A program made the translations under genes and the position numbers. A model generated the notes under the pieces. The model was given only the letters and a program-made list of their open reading frames with translations, was not told the DNA's origin and ran no database searches. Shown piece by piece: positions 1 to 11,959 of a DNA stretch of 64,000 bases (its first letter is position 1; each line of letters starts with the position of its first letter). The stretch is from Streptomyces sp. CGMCC 4.7035 (GTDB lineage Bacteria; Actinomycetota; Actinomycetes; Streptomycetales; Streptomycetaceae): NCBI RefSeq assembly GCF_031583065.1, contig NZ_CP134053.1, forward strand, positions 2,356,001 to 2,420,000, given 5' to 3'.

Positions 1-2011
1 CGACATCAGGGAGGACAAGGGCCGGTTCGGCTTGGGCGGCCCCAAGGGCGCTGCGCCACATGTCCGGGGTCAGGTCCTCCCGTAGGCGCAGGTAGCAGTC
101 GGTCGGGCGCTGTACAGGGTCGGCGATCGACGACAGCGTTGCGCCGAGTGTCGCGTTGGCTCGGTACCCCGCCCACGTCCACCAGCGGACGTCGTTGCCC
201 TGCCGAGCCACCAACGTTCCACCAGGGTGTACCACGTGCGGAGCCTCCTCGTCCCGCCATTCCTGGAGGCAGACCTCAGCGCGTCGCGTGAGCGAGACAG
301 GTGGGTTGGCGCCCAGGAGGACGTTACGCATCGCGCGAGTCAGTGCGTACGACAGCCCGGCGAGCGTCCCGTTCGACCATTTGGCGACACCGCCGCTCTC
401 GACAGGTTCGACGAAGACCCTTTTCCGGCCCCAGTCGATGAACGTCACCTGCCAGCTGCGGCCGGCCAGCAGCAGGCGTCGTGGGCCTGGACGTTCCTCG
501 GTGAGTACGGACGGATCCATCCGGCCGATCTCGGTGCGCCCGGACAGCACGGTGAACTGTGGTGGTGCAGTGAAAGACGCTGTCAGCTCGATGAAGTGCC
601 TTCGCCCGAAGCGGTGTTCCGCCTCGGGGCCTATGAACAGCATGCCACCGTCGGTGTCCAGGAAACCCTCCTCCGTCAGGTGACGCAGGACGGGGGTGGC
701 TGAACGGTCGAAGGGCGCCAGGCCGTTCCATTGTTCGGGCCACAGCTGGTCGCCGAGCTTGTGTTCCTGGAGCGTGGCGGCCAGCAACTGCTGGGCGACC
801 AGGTGGCGCGGCTCGGGCGGGGGAACGACAGGCTCGACCCAACCGCGACCCCAGAGGAGCAGGAGACCAGCAGCCTGCAGCAGGGTGTCCTTGTGCGTGG
901 CCAGGAACAGACAGTTGCGGGTGCTTCCCGCACGGCGCCCCGTACGGCCGACGCGTTGGAGGAACGAGGCGACGGTGCTGGGCGAATCGATTTGCACGAC
1001 CCGGTCCAGGTCGCCTACGTCGATGCCCAGTTCCAGGGTGGATGTGGCGACGATGACGCAGTCGCGTGCCTCGGCGAAGGCCTGCTCGGACCGGGCTCGC
1101 TCGTCGGCCGAGAGTGAGGCGTGCGACAGGAACACTGTGACGTCCCGCGCCCGGAGCGCGGCGCCCAGTTCCTCGACCTGCCGTCGGGAGTCGCAGAACA
1201 CGAGGCGTTTCTCGCCCTTGTGCAGGACTGAGAGAACCTTGGCCGCGTTGGAAAGGGAGCCCACGTAGTCGAGTTCGATGTCTCCCGGTGGCGGCGCGGT
1301 CACGCCGCTCACGGGGCCCTCGCCGGATGAGTGGCTCGTGATGTCCGGGGCGACGACTCGTCCCGGGCGTCGGCCGGCGCCCGACCCTTGCAGCCAGGTG
1401 AGCAGCTCCTGTGGATTCCCCACGGTCGCGGACAGCCCGATCCGCTGAATCGGGCGCCCCACGACCCGTTGCAGACGCTCAAGCACTGCCAGGAGGTGCC
1501 AGCCCCGGTCGTCGCCGGCGAACGCGTGCACCTCGTCGACGACGACGGCACGGATTCCTCCCAGTAGATGTGCATGGTCGGTCTTCACGCCGATCAGCAT
1601 CGCTTCCAGCGACTCGGGCGTCGTCAGAAGAATGTCGGGTCTGTCGGTACGGATGCGCTGGCGCTGGGACTCCTTGGTGTCCCCGTGCCACAGGGCCGCG
1701 CGGCGTCCGAGCCACTGCGCGTAGCTGTCGATGCGGGTCACCAGGTTGTTGAGGAGCGCTTTGAGCGGGCAGAGGTAGAGGACCGAGGTGCCGGTCCAGC
1801 CCTGTGCTGACATGGCCGAGAGGACCGGCAGGCAGGCTGCTTCGGTCTTGCCGCCGGCGGTGGGCGCGAGCAGTACGGCGTCCTCTCCGTCCATCACCGG
1901 ATCGATGGCGGCCCGCTGCAGTGGCCGCAGGTCCGGCCAGCCCAGTGTGTTGACCACGTGATGCAGGATGACGGGGTCTAGCCGCTCGACGGGGTCCGCT
2001 TCCGAAGCCAT
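1..2011 (-). CDS. brxHI: BrxHI-type superfamily 2 DEAD/DEAH helicase of type 2 BREX (3' end missing)
   Basis: The minus-strand reading frame starts at ATG 2011 and is still open at base 1, so about 670 residues are visible and only the C-terminus is cut off. The translation shows a full SF2 helicase core: Walker A APTAGGKT near residues 49-56, DEVH near 159-162, an LSAT motif, and QRVGRTGRR (motif VI) in the second RecA domain, followed by a long C-terminal region. The start shares one base with the brxD stop (TGATG), so the two genes are translationally coupled. In type 2 BREX, BrxHI is the Lhr-like helicase at the far end of the operon; its biochemical job is not settled. The family call rests on motifs and on the fixed neighbourhood. 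Confidence 0.85.
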   Translation of the reverse strand, partial: MASEADPVERLDPVILHHVVNTLGWPDLRPLQRAAIDPVMDGEDAVLLAPTAGGKTEAACLPVLSAMSAQGWTGTSVLYLCPLKALLNNLVTRIDSYAQWLGRRAALWHGDTKESQRQRIRTDRPDILLTTPESLEAMLIGVKTDHAHLLGGIRAVVVDEVHAFAGDDRGWHLLAVLERLQRVVGRPIQRIGLSATVGNPQELLTWLQGSGAGRRPGRVVAPDITSHSSGEGPVSGVTAPPPGDIELDYVGSLSNAAKVLSVLHKGEKRLVFCDSRRQVEELGAALRARDVTVFLSHASLSADERARSEQAFAEARDCVIVATSTLELGIDVGDLDRVVQIDSPSTVASFLQRVGRTGRRAGSTRNCLFLATHKDTLLQAAGLLLLWGRGWVEPVVPPPEPRHLVAQQLLAATLQEHKLGDQLWPEQWNGLAPFDRSATPVLRHLTEEGFLDTDGGMLFIGPEAEHRFGRRHFIELTASFTAPPQFTVLSGRTEIGRMDPSVLTEERPGPRRLLLAGRSWQVTFIDWGRKRVFVEPVESGGVAKWSNGTLAGLSYALTRAMRNVLLGANPPVSLTRRAEVCLQEWRDEEAPHVVHPGGTLVARQGNDVRWWTWAGYRANATLGATLSSIADPVQRPTDCYLRLREDLTPDMWRSALGAAQAEPALVLPDV

Positions 2012-3336
2012 CACAGCTCCAGGTCGATGTCGTCGGCCGACGACGATCCGGCGAGGTTCCGCTCGACGTCGGTGAGTTCACTGCTGCCCACCGTGAGCCG
2101 GTAGTGCTGTCGTGGGTCGAAGTCCGGGAACTGGTCGACACGGTCGAGGACGTCGCCGACCAGTTTCTTGAGGAAGAGCCGGGGCGCGACGCCCACCTTG
2201 CCGCCGAGGGCCCCGCCTACCGCGCGTGCGAGATCGGCGATGTATGCGTCGTCGGCCAGCGATTTGATCCGGTCGGGTGAGTCGGCCCCGGATGCGTAGA
2301 GATCGCGGATGGTCATCCCGAGCCCGGTCAACGACTCCAGGGTGAATCCGGACAGGCGTAGCTGGACCGCCCGAGGATTGTCGAACCGCGGATCGGTAGT
2401 GAAGTCCGTGGCGAGCCGCTGGGCGAGCGGCGGGAGCCGTTGGACGCCCTGCTGACCGTCGTAGAAGGCGGGTGTTCCGGTGATGACCAGATAAAGGCCA
2501 GGGAATCGCCCGGAGTGGACTTCGTCGATCAACTGCCGCAGCGCGTTGAGCGCCTTGTCACGGGCGTCCGACCGCACTCTCTGAAGGGTCTCCACCTCGT
2601 CCAGTACGACGAACAGCCCCCGGTGTCCGGAGTCCCGCAAGACGGTCAGCAGCCCTTGTAGGAAGCCCAGGGCCCCGAAGTGGTCCAGATCGCCGCGCAC
2701 GCCCGCGGACCGCCGGGCCGCCGCCGCCACGTGGGGCTGGCCGCCAAGCCAGGCGAGCACTGCGGCAGCCGTCGACTCGTCCCCTTCGGCGAGCGCGGAC
2801 CGGTATCCGCGCAGTGCGGCCGCGAACGACGGGGCGTGCCGGGACACCTCGGTCAGCCGAGCAGTCAGCAATTGCTCCACCGCGCCGCTCAGATCGTCCT
2901 CGTCCGCCCCGGCAGCGAGGGCGTCCTCCTCCAGCGCGTAGAACCAGGCGTCCACCACGGGACGGAGCGCGCTCGGCGGGAAGCTCGTGGTGGACAGCCG
3001 CTCGGTGAGACGTCGGTAGACGGTCTCCAGCTTGTGCAGCGGCGTTTCCGTCTCCGAGATCTGGATCTCCGAGACGGCGAAGTTGCGCTGTTTGGCGCGC
3101 TCCCCGAGCCAGCGGGTGAAGAACGTCTTGCCGGAACCGTACTCACCTCGCACGGCTTTGAAGACCGAGGCGCCGGAGGCGACCGCGTCGAGTTCCGCGT
3201 CGAGCGCGGACTCGAAACGGTCGAGGCCGGTGGCGAGGAGATCCAGGCCGCTCTCGGGCACCGCACCGCGCCGGAGCGCGTCGAGAGCGGTGCGCCGCCG
3301 GGCGGCGGAGACGGGAGAAGGGCGAGGACCGATCAC
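2011..3336 (-). CDS. brxD: BrxD, P-loop ATPase of type 2 BREX
   Basis: This 441-residue protein has a Walker A (GEYGSGKTFF, about 45 residues in) and a Walker B (LFVVLDEVETL), as expected for the BrxD/DUF2791 AAA-like ATPases. I chose the GTG at 3336 because it gives the family's usual length and begins just before the conserved N-terminus (RRTALDALRRG). An in-frame ATG at 3408 would overlap the upstream AIPR gene, and the frame stays open to 3561. The gene lies 46 bp downstream of the AIPR gene and overlaps the brxHI start by one base, so it reads as the penultimate gene of the BREX operon. Its molecular role in BREX is not established. Confidence 0.85.
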   Translation of the reverse strand: MIGPRPSPVSAARRRTALDALRRGAVPESGLDLLATGLDRFESALDAELDAVASGASVFKAVRGEYGSGKTFFTRWLGERAKQRNFAVSEIQISETETPLHKLETVYRRLTERLSTTSFPPSALRPVVDAWFYALEEDALAAGADEDDLSGAVEQLLTARLTEVSRHAPSFAAALRGYRSALAEGDESTAAAVLAWLGGQPHVAAAARRSAGVRGDLDHFGALGFLQGLLTVLRDSGHRGLFVVLDEVETLQRVRSDARDKALNALRQLIDEVHSGRFPGLYLVITGTPAFYDGQQGVQRLPPLAQRLATDFTTDPRFDNPRAVQLRLSGFTLESLTGLGMTIRDLYASGADSPDRIKSLADDAYIADLARAVGGALGGKVGVAPRLFLKKLVGDVLDRVDQFPDFDPRQHYRLTVGSSELTDVERNLAGSSSADDIDLEL

Positions 3337-3382
3337 TCGCTCATTGTCCCATCTGCGCCGGCCTGCGGACCGTGCTCCGAGA

Positions 3383-5134
3383 TCACCTGCGGCGGTGGAG
3401 GCTGCCATATCCGAGGTTGTTTGTGAGGTAGGTGACGAAGTCGCTGCTCTTCGCGGTCTTGTCGGGCCCCGACCGGTACTCCTGCTGGAAGGCGTCAAAC
3501 TGTTGCTGGAGTGACATCCACAGCCACGCAAGGCGCGCGGGACTTGGGAAGACGTCCTCACGGGCGGCGTTGTTCAGGGATTCCGGCTTGTTGAACACGC
3601 GGCCCACGAAGTCGACGGCACCGAGCATGGCGAGGTGGAAGCGGAGGTTGGTGTGCAGCGAACGGGAGATGGGATCCGAGGACGACTGCAGGAACTCATC
3701 CACCTGGCGCTGCGCCTTGGCCAGCCACAGATAGACGGGCAGTTCTGTCTTGTCGGAGAAGACGCGGCGGTAGTCCGTGTCCGATTTCAGCAGGCTCGAA
3801 GGCCGGGCGCGGGCATAGTCGGGCTGTCCCAGCGCCATGGCCATCACGGACTGCGCGAGCAGGGGGATGCTGACGATACGGTCGGCCGACTTGCCCTGGT
3901 TCCGGTAGAAGTTCTTGCGACGGTCGTAGAACCAGTCGTGTTCGAGGAAGTACGACTCGATCTGCCGCTGGATGTCGTCCGTGGCCCGGAGTGAGGCGAC
4001 CGGCACGCTCGTCTGCCGGTTGGTGGCACGGATGACTGAGTCACGGGCCGCCTGGTCCACCGTGACGAGGATGCGCACCTGCACCAGCCTGTCGAAGACG
4101 GGGTCGGCAGGGTCGCTCAGGTAGAGGTCGTTGAGCGTCTCGTGGAGTGTGTACGACGTCTGGAGACCGTTGACTATCTGCACGTCGGAGAGGCTGAGGC
4201 GTTTCCCGACCGAGGTCGCCTGCGAGCACACGATGGTGATGCCGTTGTTGAGCCACCAGAATTCGGGTGCTTCGGGGTTCTGGAGGGATGCTGTGATCTC
4301 CCGGTTCACCTCGACGTTTCCCTGGTAGTCACGGACGTTCCAGTCGAAGATGTGGGACTTGATCGCCCCTGTCTCGTCGCTGAGGAAGTCGATGTACTCG
4401 CCCAGCGAGACGAGTGCGATATGGCTGGTCCCGTGAGTGATGCTCTCCCGGTAGGGGAGCTCCAGGGTGTACGAGGGGAGGGTGCTGGCACGCTTCCAGA
4501 GTTCCGCGGGGCCGAGGAACTCGACTTCGCCGGTGGAGATGGCGAAGGCGTTGGAGAACTGCGCCTCCAGAATCTTGGCCTTCGCCTGGACCTTGGGATG
4601 CACCTCGCTCGCGTCGCCGCGTGTCACATAGGAGAACTTGATCAGCACGGTCGGATGGCGGGTGAGGAGCCGCGTCAGCGCCGTCCTGAACAGTCTGAAG
4701 CGGGCGAGGAGGTCGTCGGTGTACAGCACGCCGACGGTGGCCTCGTCGACCTCCATGTTAAGGAGGTTCGCGCAGGTGGACGCCGCTTTGTCCAGAGCCA
4801 CCTCCGAGAAACCGGCGCTGGTCTTGGCCTGGATGAGCCAGAGTGTGAGCTGGGTGCCCTGTTCGATGTTCGATACGGCGGACTGCTGCTGGAAGATCTC
4901 GCTGTCCTCGTGCAGGAGCCGGCCGCCGAGGAAGACGTACGCCCCGTCGATGCCGCCATCGTCTGCGCCTCCGATCACACCGTCTTCGATCTCCTCTTCC
5001 GAGAGACCGAAGCCGTGCAGCGCGTGTTCGCTCGCGAACCTCTCGAAGGCCGCGTCGAACGAGAGAGGGACGGCGCGGGCGTTGCGACGCTCCTCGATCA
5101 TCTGGTTGATCAACACACGGTCGTTGGCGCTCAT
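3383..5134 (-). CDS. AIPR-family (abortive infection phage resistance) protein with nuclease-like N-terminus
   Basis: The 583-residue protein resembles the AIPR family. The typical AIPR signature is visible in the middle: WWLNNGITIVC followed by VQIVNGLQTS. Towards the N-terminus, GADDGGIDGAYVF (residues 57-68) is followed by WLIQAK (99-104). This pattern of acidic residues, a strand and QxK is what a PD-(D/E)xK nuclease core looks like. The gene lies 40 bp after pglZ and 46 bp before brxD on the same strand, so it is probably co-transcribed with BREX although it is not a core BREX gene. Family membership is well supported. Nuclease activity and any functional link to Pgl are inferences. Confidence 0.82.
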   Translation of the reverse strand: MSANDRVLINQMIEERRNARAVPLSFDAAFERFASEHALHGFGLSEEEIEDGVIGGADDGGIDGAYVFLGGRLLHEDSEIFQQQSAVSNIEQGTQLTLWLIQAKTSAGFSEVALDKAASTCANLLNMEVDEATVGVLYTDDLLARFRLFRTALTRLLTRHPTVLIKFSYVTRGDASEVHPKVQAKAKILEAQFSNAFAISTGEVEFLGPAELWKRASTLPSYTLELPYRESITHGTSHIALVSLGEYIDFLSDETGAIKSHIFDWNVRDYQGNVEVNREITASLQNPEAPEFWWLNNGITIVCSQATSVGKRLSLSDVQIVNGLQTSYTLHETLNDLYLSDPADPVFDRLVQVRILVTVDQAARDSVIRATNRQTSVPVASLRATDDIQRQIESYFLEHDWFYDRRKNFYRNQGKSADRIVSIPLLAQSVMAMALGQPDYARARPSSLLKSDTDYRRVFSDKTELPVYLWLAKAQRQVDEFLQSSSDPISRSLHTNLRFHLAMLGAVDFVGRVFNKPESLNNAAREDVFPSPARLAWLWMSLQQQFDAFQQEYRSGPDKTAKSSDFVTYLTNNLGYGSLHRRR

Positions 5135-5174
5135 GGCTCCCGGCTCATCGATGGGCGACAGGACGGATGGGACG

Positions 5175-8075
5175 TCAGGCTAGGTCGAACTGTATGCGGA
5201 GCAAGGAGAGATCGAGACGGACGGTCCGGCCGTCCGGCAGCGTCTCCAGGACCTGTACTCCGTCGTAGTTGAGTAGTTGGCGCAGGATGGCTGCGAACCC
5301 GTCGGCGCGGGTGGTCGGGTAGGACACACGCTGGGCGAGGGCGGTCACCGGCAGGGTGCCTCCGGCGTCGAGCAGGGCCCGGATCGCTCCTTCTACCTTG
5401 TCCATCGGGGGCTTGCGTGCGAGCAGGCCGATCTGGCCCTGGAACGCCTCTGAGGCGAAGAGGGCCGAGACGAGGGCGTCGTCGGGACCGACGACGGTGG
5501 CGGTCACCAGTGTCTCCTCGTCGTCGGACGCCGGGACCACGGCAACGGGGAACAACGAGTCGTGTGTGCGTGCCAGTTCGGCCTGTGCCTTCTTCGGCTT
5601 CTGCCGCGTCGGCCGCTTCGCAGTGGGCGTCGGAGGGGGTGATACGGACGCCGGGAGCGGCGCGGGCTCCTCCAGCAGCCACCAGTTCGGTCGCTGATCC
5701 CCCAACTCCCGCCAGGCCGGTGGAGGGGACGCCTCGAACCGCAGGAAGGCCAGGACCGGAATCGTGAACTCGGCGAGGGACGCCCCGCCGTGATAGCCGG
5801 CCTTGCGGGCCGTGTACCGCGAGTCGGCGTCCCACAGGGCGACGATCGAGCCTCCCGGCTGCGGCGCGACCACTCGGGTGCCGTGCAGCGCGACCTCGGC
5901 GGGGGCCGTCTCGCCGTCCGGGGTGCGGTGTCGGGCGGACAGCGGCGAGCCGCCGGTGTCCACCTTCACCCCGTGCCGGTCGACGACATGTCCGTGGTCA
6001 CTGGTGATGACCACCGCCATCCCCTGCGAGGCGGCGATCCGCAGCAGGTCCGGAAGGCCCGGGATGTGCCCGGCCCGCCAGGCCCCGTCACCCAGCTTCT
6101 GTTCCTTGGCGAGCCGGTCGTCGATCGCGTTGAGGACGACCGCGACATGCGTACGGCCGTCCATGAGCGCCTCGGTGAGCGCGGGCCCGAACGTGTCCCC
6201 CGCACTGTCGGCCCGCAGGTCGTCCTTGTGGAACACGGCCGCCGGCGCCCTGCCCCAGAGCGGGAGAGCGGGGAACAGCTGCGCCTCGTCCTTCTGCGAT
6301 CCCTGCATCAGCCTGCCCGCGAACAGCGAAGTGCGGGACACGGAGGTGAGGGTGGGAAGAGCCGCCGCCATGGCACGGCGGCGCGGAGCGCCGTCGGCGG
6401 CCACCGGATCGAACTCGGCCCAGGAAGCACGCAGTTCCTCGCCCAGCTCGGTAGCGATGGCCGCGCTCATCCCGTCCAGGACGATCAGCAGCACGCGCCG
6501 GTCGGTGCCCCGCACCACCGGCTTCACCACGCGCTCCAGGAATGTCTCCACCGTCAGCATCCCGCCCGGATCGGTGCCCGCCGCGGTCCAGGTCGCCAGG
6601 ACACGTGCGAAGTCGCGGTCGATCTCGTGTCGGCGTTCCCGCACGCGCTCGGCCAGCGCGTCGTAGGAGGCCTTCAGCCGGTCGTCGGGGTCCCCGCCCG
6701 CTTCGATGTGTTCGAGGGCCCGGTCCACCCATCCGGTCTCCTTGAGGTGGCGCTCTATGGCTCCGCCCACGTGAGACGCCTCGATCTTCGGGTCGGTGGC
6801 CAGCCACTGGACGAGCCGCTGCGCCATGCGGGTCCGCTCGATCCGCGACTGGACCTCCGGTCCTTGCGCACGCCGGTGCTCGCTCAGGGAACGCACGGCC
6901 GCCTCGAGCGGTCCCGGATCACCGGCTGCCAGGGCCGCCCCGACCGCGCTGAACCTGGCGTCCAGGCCGGCCGGCAGGAGCGGACTGGTCCTGGCGGCGG
7001 CTTCCGCGCCGAACTGGCGGACCAGCACCGAGGCACGCTCCAGCACCGTGTCGCTGGTCCGGCGGGCCTCGCGGCCTCCTTCCGAGCCGGCGGCACCGTC
7101 CCTGGCGGCTGCGGAGAGGAGCGTGCCGACGTAGTCCTCCGAGGCCCGGCCGAAAGCGGCCGCCATGGCGTCGAGCTGCTCGCCCTGCGCTGGGGGACGC
7201 TCTCCGAACCAGCGCTCCGCACGACCGCGCGCCGTGTAGACGGCCGCGTCCGGTTCGGCATGGCACCACAGCGCGGCGCAGACGAGCCCGAAGGCCACTG
7301 CGTCCGGCCCGTGCTCGGCCTCGACGAGGGCCAGGAGTGCCCGCCCTGCAAGTCCGGCGAGGTCGTCCTCGCCCAGGAACTGCGCCAGGCCGGCGCGTTC
7401 GGGGCCGCGCAGCGCCAGGAAACGCTCCGGACGTCCCGGAAGCAGGGACCAGCCCAGCAGCGCGTGGGTGTCGAGCCGGTCGGCGGACGTCGTGTGGTCC
7501 TGACGGGCCGCCTCGTCCTCGTAGCTGCCCAGCCTGAGGCGTCGCAGCGCGAGCGCGGACAGTGCCGTGCCGCGCGACAGGATGCCGCCTCCCAGCCGGG
7601 GCCAGCCGCCCTTCGGGGGCGCCGCGTCCAGCAGGGCTTCCGCTGCCCATTTGTCGTCCCTGAGCCGCTGGTCGAGCTGATGCGCTCCGAACGCGTCCCG
7701 CACCACGTCCCAGCTGTCCACCGTGTCGATGCGCTTCTTGTGGGCGCGGGCCAGGATGGCGGGGTCGAGTTCGTTCTGCTCGCGGTCGGTCAGGACGACG
7801 AGCAGGGCGGGGCCGGCCGCCGTGTCCGACAGGTGACCGAGCAGCAGCTCGTGCACGGCGAGTGGGGAGGGCGCCGCCGCGATCCGGGCCGACAGCCCGT
7901 CGCCCCAGGCGTGTTCGGTGGGTCCGTCCCACTGCGGCGCGGAGCGCAGCAGCACGGCCCGCCGCTGGTCCCGGCCCGCGAGGGCGTCGGCCAGAGAACT
8001 CTGGGCCGACAGGTACTGGGTGATCGTCGCGAGGTTCAGCCGCACCGCCACCGTGCTGGTCATCGCCGTGCTCAT
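5175..8075 (-). CDS. pglZ: PglZ, alkaline phosphatase superfamily protein of BREX/Pgl
   Basis: This 966-residue protein is the BREX hallmark PglZ. The phosphatase-superfamily metal site is visible: [12 protein letters not shown] near residue 525 and [15 protein letters not shown] near residue 690. Between them is the conserved stretch [16 protein letters not shown]. The first 500 residues are helical and less conserved. The ATG overlaps the pglY stop in an ATGA junction, which supports both starts and indicates coupled translation. PglZ is required for phage restriction in Streptomyces coelicolor Pgl and in BREX generally, but its substrate is unknown. The C-terminus carries a Pro/Lys/Ala-rich linker and a small winged-helix-like end. 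Confidence 0.93.
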   Translation of the reverse strand: MSTAMTSTVAVRLNLATITQYLSAQSSLADALAGRDQRRAVLLRSAPQWDGPTEHAWGDGLSARIAAAPSPLAVHELLLGHLSDTAAGPALLVVLTDREQNELDPAILARAHKKRIDTVDSWDVVRDAFGAHQLDQRLRDDKWAAEALLDAAPPKGGWPRLGGGILSRGTALSALALRRLRLGSYEDEAARQDHTTSADRLDTHALLGWSLLPGRPERFLALRGPERAGLAQFLGEDDLAGLAGRALLALVEAEHGPDAVAFGLVCAALWCHAEPDAAVYTARGRAERWFGERPPAQGEQLDAMAAAFGRASEDYVGTLLSAAARDGAAGSEGGREARRTSDTVLERASVLVRQFGAEAAARTSPLLPAGLDARFSAVGAALAAGDPGPLEAAVRSLSEHRRAQGPEVQSRIERTRMAQRLVQWLATDPKIEASHVGGAIERHLKETGWVDRALEHIEAGGDPDDRLKASYDALAERVRERRHEIDRDFARVLATWTAAGTDPGGMLTVETFLERVVKPVVRGTDRRVLLIVLDGMSAAIATELGEELRASWAEFDPVAADGAPRRRAMAAALPTLTSVSRTSLFAGRLMQGSQKDEAQLFPALPLWGRAPAAVFHKDDLRADSAGDTFGPALTEALMDGRTHVAVVLNAIDDRLAKEQKLGDGAWRAGHIPGLPDLLRIAASQGMAVVITSDHGHVVDRHGVKVDTGGSPLSARHRTPDGETAPAEVALHGTRVVAPQPGGSIVALWDADSRYTARKAGYHGGASLAEFTIPVLAFLRFEASPPPAWRELGDQRPNWWLLEEPAPLPASVSPPPTPTAKRPTRQKPKKAQAELARTHDSLFPVAVVPASDDEETLVTATVVGPDDALVSALFASEAFQGQIGLLARKPPMDKVEGAIRALLDAGGTLPVTALAQRVSYPTTRADGFAAILRQLLNYDGVQVLETLPDGRTVRLDLSLLRIQFDLA

Positions 8076-11000
8076 CCTTCGACGACCCGCCAGGTGATCT
8101 CCACGGTGGTACCGGGTTCGCGGGCCGCCAGCTCCGCGATCTCGGCCTGGAGCTCGGCCACAGCCCTGGCCGCGGTCGTCCGTCCGCCGCCGGAGCGCTT
8201 CACCCGTCCCGGGGTGGACGGGCCCGGGCTCGGCGTCTGCTCGGGGACCGGCGGGTGACTCGACGGCGTGTCGAGCGGTACGTCACTGGGGCGCGGGGCC
8301 GGGGGAGCGGGCGGCGGAGTCGGCGTCGCGCGGTTGCGCTTCACCAGCGCCAGCACCTCGCGCTGGGTCCGGGCCAGCGCCTCCTTCAGGTCGTTGGTCC
8401 GCTGGTCGCTCTGCGCGGCATTGCGCAGGGACTCCAGCAGGGCCTCTCCCTCCGGACCTTCCGAGGTGGCCAGGTCGAGCGTGGTCCAGGACGCCGAGTC
8501 CAGCGCCTGCGCCACCGCACGGGCCTGCTTGACGGAGGTCCCGAACCGGTCAGCGCCGACCGTGCCGAGGTCGAAGGCGGCCAGGGCCTCGACGGTCTTC
8601 CGGGCTCCGGCGGCTCCCTGACCGGCAGAGCGCGTGAGTTCCTGGAGCAGCTCGACGGCCCGCCGCGCGAGAGCGAGGCGCCCGCCCTCAGCGGTCTCGT
8701 CGAGCCGGAGGAAGCCGGCGTGCCGCTCCAGCTGGGTCACCAGCTCACGGGCTGCCTCCAGGTGGGCACTCGCCTGCTGAGTGATCTGTCGGGCGAGCTG
8801 GTTGACCATGCGGCCACGCCGCAGCGTGGGGGCGGGCTCACCGAAGACCGCGGTGAACCGCTGGCGGGCCGCCGCCCAGTCCTCCTCGGAGGGCAGCGGC
8901 TGGCTGCGCAGCGCGTCATGGTCCTTGATCTCGTTCAGCGTGGGCGCCGGGTCGAGCGGGGTGCCGTTGCGCACCCACACCCGGTCGTCCATCTCGGCGA
9001 AGGAGGCCACGACGAGCCGGGCGAGGAAGCTCGGCAGGCCGCGCGGTGTCGGCCTATCCGTCCAGTCTGTGAGGGTGATCAGGCTGAGGTCGCCGGTCAC
9101 GCCCTGCGAGCTGGCGAGCTGCCGGAAGTGCTCCGCCCAGTACTCCGACACTTCGAAGTACGCCTCTTTCTGCTGTCCCAGCCGCAGCGGAGTAGCCACG
9201 CGCCGCATCAGGTTCCGGTCGGGGGCGGGGACTTCGGCACGTCCGTCGCGGGCCTCGGCGGCCGCCTGTACGTGCGTGAACACCTTCCTGGCGTCGGCAG
9301 GCTTGACGACCGTGCCGTTGCCGTCGGGGTCCAGGTTCGGGTGGTCCGGGTACTGGCTCGCGAGCAGCTTGCCGGCGATGTGCCGGATGCCGTCGCGCAA
9401 CGACTGGCCGAAGGACAGGGTCAGCCCCTCGACCTCGCGCAGCGACTCCAGATGGTCGCCGAAGCCGAGCTCCACGTCGGTGGCTTTCTTGTCCGCCAGG
9501 CCGTACGCCTGCTTGAAGGCGGCCTTGACGTTCTTCAGCAGCGACTCCCGCTGGGTCTCCAGGAGCCCCTTGGCACGGGCCCGGTTGTCGGGGCTCAGAT
9601 GGCCGGCGTACTGGCCGTCGAACCTCTGGCTGTCGGACAGGGCCTTGTCGATGACGACGAGGCGGCGGAAGTCGGCGTAGCGCTGGCTGGAGAGGTGAGT
9701 GGGCAGCCAGGCGACGCTGCGGGAGGGCTCGCCCTGCCGCTCACGCAGCCGCTGCATGCGGTTGGCGTCCTCGCGGGGCCCCCACTCGCTCTCGTCGAAG
9801 GGGAGGTCGATCACGATTCGCCAGTGCCCGTCCTGCTGGGGCATCAGGTCGTGGTCCGGCAGCGCGTCCTCGTCGGCGACATTGCCGAACACCACCTCGA
9901 CACTGCGCTCCGTGCCTCGCCATGCGAAGTGCAGCTCGTTGATCAACTGCGACTGGTCGATGCCGAGTTCCTCGACGAGGAGCCGCTTGGCGAGGGCCTC
10001 GCGGTTACCGGGGTTGTCGTTGACGTTGGCGTTGGCGATCACCGAGTCGACGTCGACGCCGGACAGTTCGAGCCGGACGCCCGGGTTGGCCTCGGTGCCG
10101 GTCTCCTTGATCTCCGGGAAGCGGCCCGCCCACTCGGCGACCTTGTTCTTCAGGATGCCGTACTCGCGGCCCGGGATCGGGGCGACCACCGAGCCGTAGT
10201 TGAGCGCGGACAGGCGGCGGATGGTCAGGTCGGACAGGGCCGGGACGCTCGGGGCGAGCGCCGACAGCAGCAGCGTGCCGACGATCCGGTTGTCCCCGGT
10301 GAACTGCTTGAGCCGGTTGCGCAGGTCCGGGTCGGTGATGCTATCGGGGCGGTGGATGTACTGCTCGATGACCTCCTCCGACACGTTGTGGGTGAGGATG
10401 AGGTACGGCCGCAGCTTGGTCCGGTACAGCTTGTCGGCCGCCTCGAAGACCACCTTCAGACTGTCGGTGAACGGCTTGTCGCCGCCCGCCGTGATCAGCG
10501 GGTACAGGTCGCCGACCGGGATCAGGTCGCCAAGCCGCAGCTCGGCCCGGTGGTCGGCGAGCAGCTGCCCCATCAGCTTCATGCCGGTCCGGTTGCGCTG
10601 GAGCGCGGAGGACACGTGCACGAGGGTGTCCATGAACGCCGGCGAGAAGGGGTACGTCAGCCGGAAGCTCTCCTCGTCCGCACCGACGCCGTCCGCACCG
10701 CGGTCGGAGCCCAGAAGCGTGTCCCACACCTCCTGGCGGATCCTGCGGGTCTTCTCGAACTCGGCGTTGACGAGAGCGGCGGCCTCCTCGTCCTTGGGCT
10801 TGAGCAGGCGGGCGTGCGCGACCTGGGGGAGGTTGCGGTCCTCCAGCGTGATCTTGTCGAACCGGCCCGAGGCCAGGTTGAGCGTGTCCTGGATGGACGC
10901 CTCGGCCGCACCCGACACCTCCTCGCCGACCAGCTCGCGCAGGTCGCGCTGGCGGGCGATGAACGAGATCACCGGGATGGCCCGGCGTGCGTCACCCCCC

Positions 11001-11959
11001 TCCACGAAGTTGGTGATCTTGCCGGCTTCCCGAGCCACGAACTTCTGGTCGTGGATGAGGGTGGCCAGCCACAGGATCAGCTCGTCCATGAAGAGGATCA
11101 GCCCGTCGTAGCCGAGCGCCTTGGCGTGCTCGGCGATCACGGACAGGCCGGCGTCGAGCGAGATGAACCCGTGCTCGTCCTCAGCGGCGTTCTTCGCGAA
11201 GCCCGGCAGCAGGTGCGTGCTCGCGTCCTGGACCAGGCGCGCTCGCAGCTCGGCGGGCGTCGACGGGCTGACCAGGTTGAGAGCCTGGCCGCCCTCGTGG
11301 ACCTCCTCGGCAGTGAGGGCGGTGTCGAGCAGCTGAGGCGTCCAGCCGAACGCCTCGCCCCACTCGTCCTCCTCGTCGGCCGTGCCGCCGCCGTCCGCCG
11401 AGGTGAGGCCGCCGATCACCGCCTGGTCGCCCATGCGGGACCGCATCGCCCGGATGTCCTCGAACAGGGCATCCGTCCGGTACACCTGCGGCGTCGGCGC
11501 CTCGGGGTGCAGCTTTTTGACATGGCTGACGTACCCGCCGAGGACCCGCTGCTCCAGGGCCTTCGCCCCGAGCATGTGGTACGGCACGAGCAGGAACCGC
11601 TTCCCGTCCGTGCCGAGCCACTCGTGCTTGGTGAGCACCGGGTCCAGGTCCGTCCGCGCGCGAGCCGCCGGCGCCCCGCTGAGCAGGGCGTGCAGCACCG
11701 CCATGAAGTGCGACTTACCGGAACCGAACGAGCCGTGGAGGTAGGCCGCCTTCGACGACTGCCCGTCGAGAGCCTTCCGGATCAGCCCGAGCGCCTCGTC
11801 GAAGTTTTCCAGCAGCCGTTCCGTGACCACGTAGTCGCGCAGTGCCCGCTCCGCACCTTCGGGAGTCGTGGCCTCCGAGAGCTGGAGGACGAAGTCCGAA
11901 GTGGAGATGGACTCCTTGATGTCGATGACATCGCGGAGCAGAGGCGGCTGCTGTGCCAT
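8072..11959 (-). CDS. pglY: PglY, large P-loop ATPase of BREX/Pgl (BrxC-like)
   Basis: The 1295-residue protein has a Walker A, GSFGSGKS, at residues 76-83 and a Walker B ([13 protein letters not shown]) near residue 290. It matches the size and architecture of PglY, the type 2 counterpart of BrxC. The long helical C-terminal half ends in a Pro/Thr-rich linker and a short conserved tail. The start ATG at 11959 has only 92 bp between it and the preceding helicase gene, and the 3' end overlaps pglZ by four bases. In S. coelicolor, PglY is essential for resistance to phage phiC31. The ATPase is thought to act within the BREX complex; the precise role here is inferred from family membership. Confidence 0.93.
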   Translation of the reverse strand: MAQQPPLLRDVIDIKESISTSDFVLQLSEATTPEGAERALRDYVVTERLLENFDEALGLIRKALDGQSSKAAYLHGSFGSGKSHFMAVLHALLSGAPAARARTDLDPVLTKHEWLGTDGKRFLLVPYHMLGAKALEQRVLGGYVSHVKKLHPEAPTPQVYRTDALFEDIRAMRSRMGDQAVIGGLTSADGGGTADEEDEWGEAFGWTPQLLDTALTAEEVHEGGQALNLVSPSTPAELRARLVQDASTHLLPGFAKNAAEDEHGFISLDAGLSVIAEHAKALGYDGLILFMDELILWLATLIHDQKFVAREAGKITNFVEGGDARRAIPVISFIARQRDLRELVGEEVSGAAEASIQDTLNLASGRFDKITLEDRNLPQVAHARLLKPKDEEAAALVNAEFEKTRRIRQEVWDTLLGSDRGADGVGADEESFRLTYPFSPAFMDTLVHVSSALQRNRTGMKLMGQLLADHRAELRLGDLIPVGDLYPLITAGGDKPFTDSLKVVFEAADKLYRTKLRPYLILTHNVSEEVIEQYIHRPDSITDPDLRNRLKQFTGDNRIVGTLLLSALAPSVPALSDLTIRRLSALNYGSVVAPIPGREYGILKNKVAEWAGRFPEIKETGTEANPGVRLELSGVDVDSVIANANVNDNPGNREALAKRLLVEELGIDQSQLINELHFAWRGTERSVEVVFGNVADEDALPDHDLMPQQDGHWRIVIDLPFDESEWGPREDANRMQRLRERQGEPSRSVAWLPTHLSSQRYADFRRLVVIDKALSDSQRFDGQYAGHLSPDNRARAKGLLETQRESLLKNVKAAFKQAYGLADKKATDVELGFGDHLESLREVEGLTLSFGQSLRDGIRHIAGKLLASQYPDHPNLDPDGNGTVVKPADARKVFTHVQAAAEARDGRAEVPAPDRNLMRRVATPLRLGQQKEAYFEVSEYWAEHFRQLASSQGVTGDLSLITLTDWTDRPTPRGLPSFLARLVVASFAEMDDRVWVRNGTPLDPAPTLNEIKDHDALRSQPLPSEEDWAAARQRFTAVFGEPAPTLRRGRMVNQLARQITQQASAHLEAARELVTQLERHAGFLRLDETAEGGRLALARRAVELLQELTRSAGQGAAGARKTVEALAAFDLGTVGADRFGTSVKQARAVAQALDSASWTTLDLATSEGPEGEALLESLRNAAQSDQRTNDLKEALARTQREVLALVKRNRATPTPPPAPPAPRPSDVPLDTPSSHPPVPEQTPSPGPSTPGRVKRSGGGRTTAARAVAELQAEIAELAAREPGTTVEITWRVVEG

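Noticed and set aside
5790..8258. Very long plus-strand frames opposite pglZ, pglY and pglW
   Set aside because: They are mirror frames of genes with clear domain motifs on the minus strand; they encode Arg/Gly/Pro-rich sequence with no domains.
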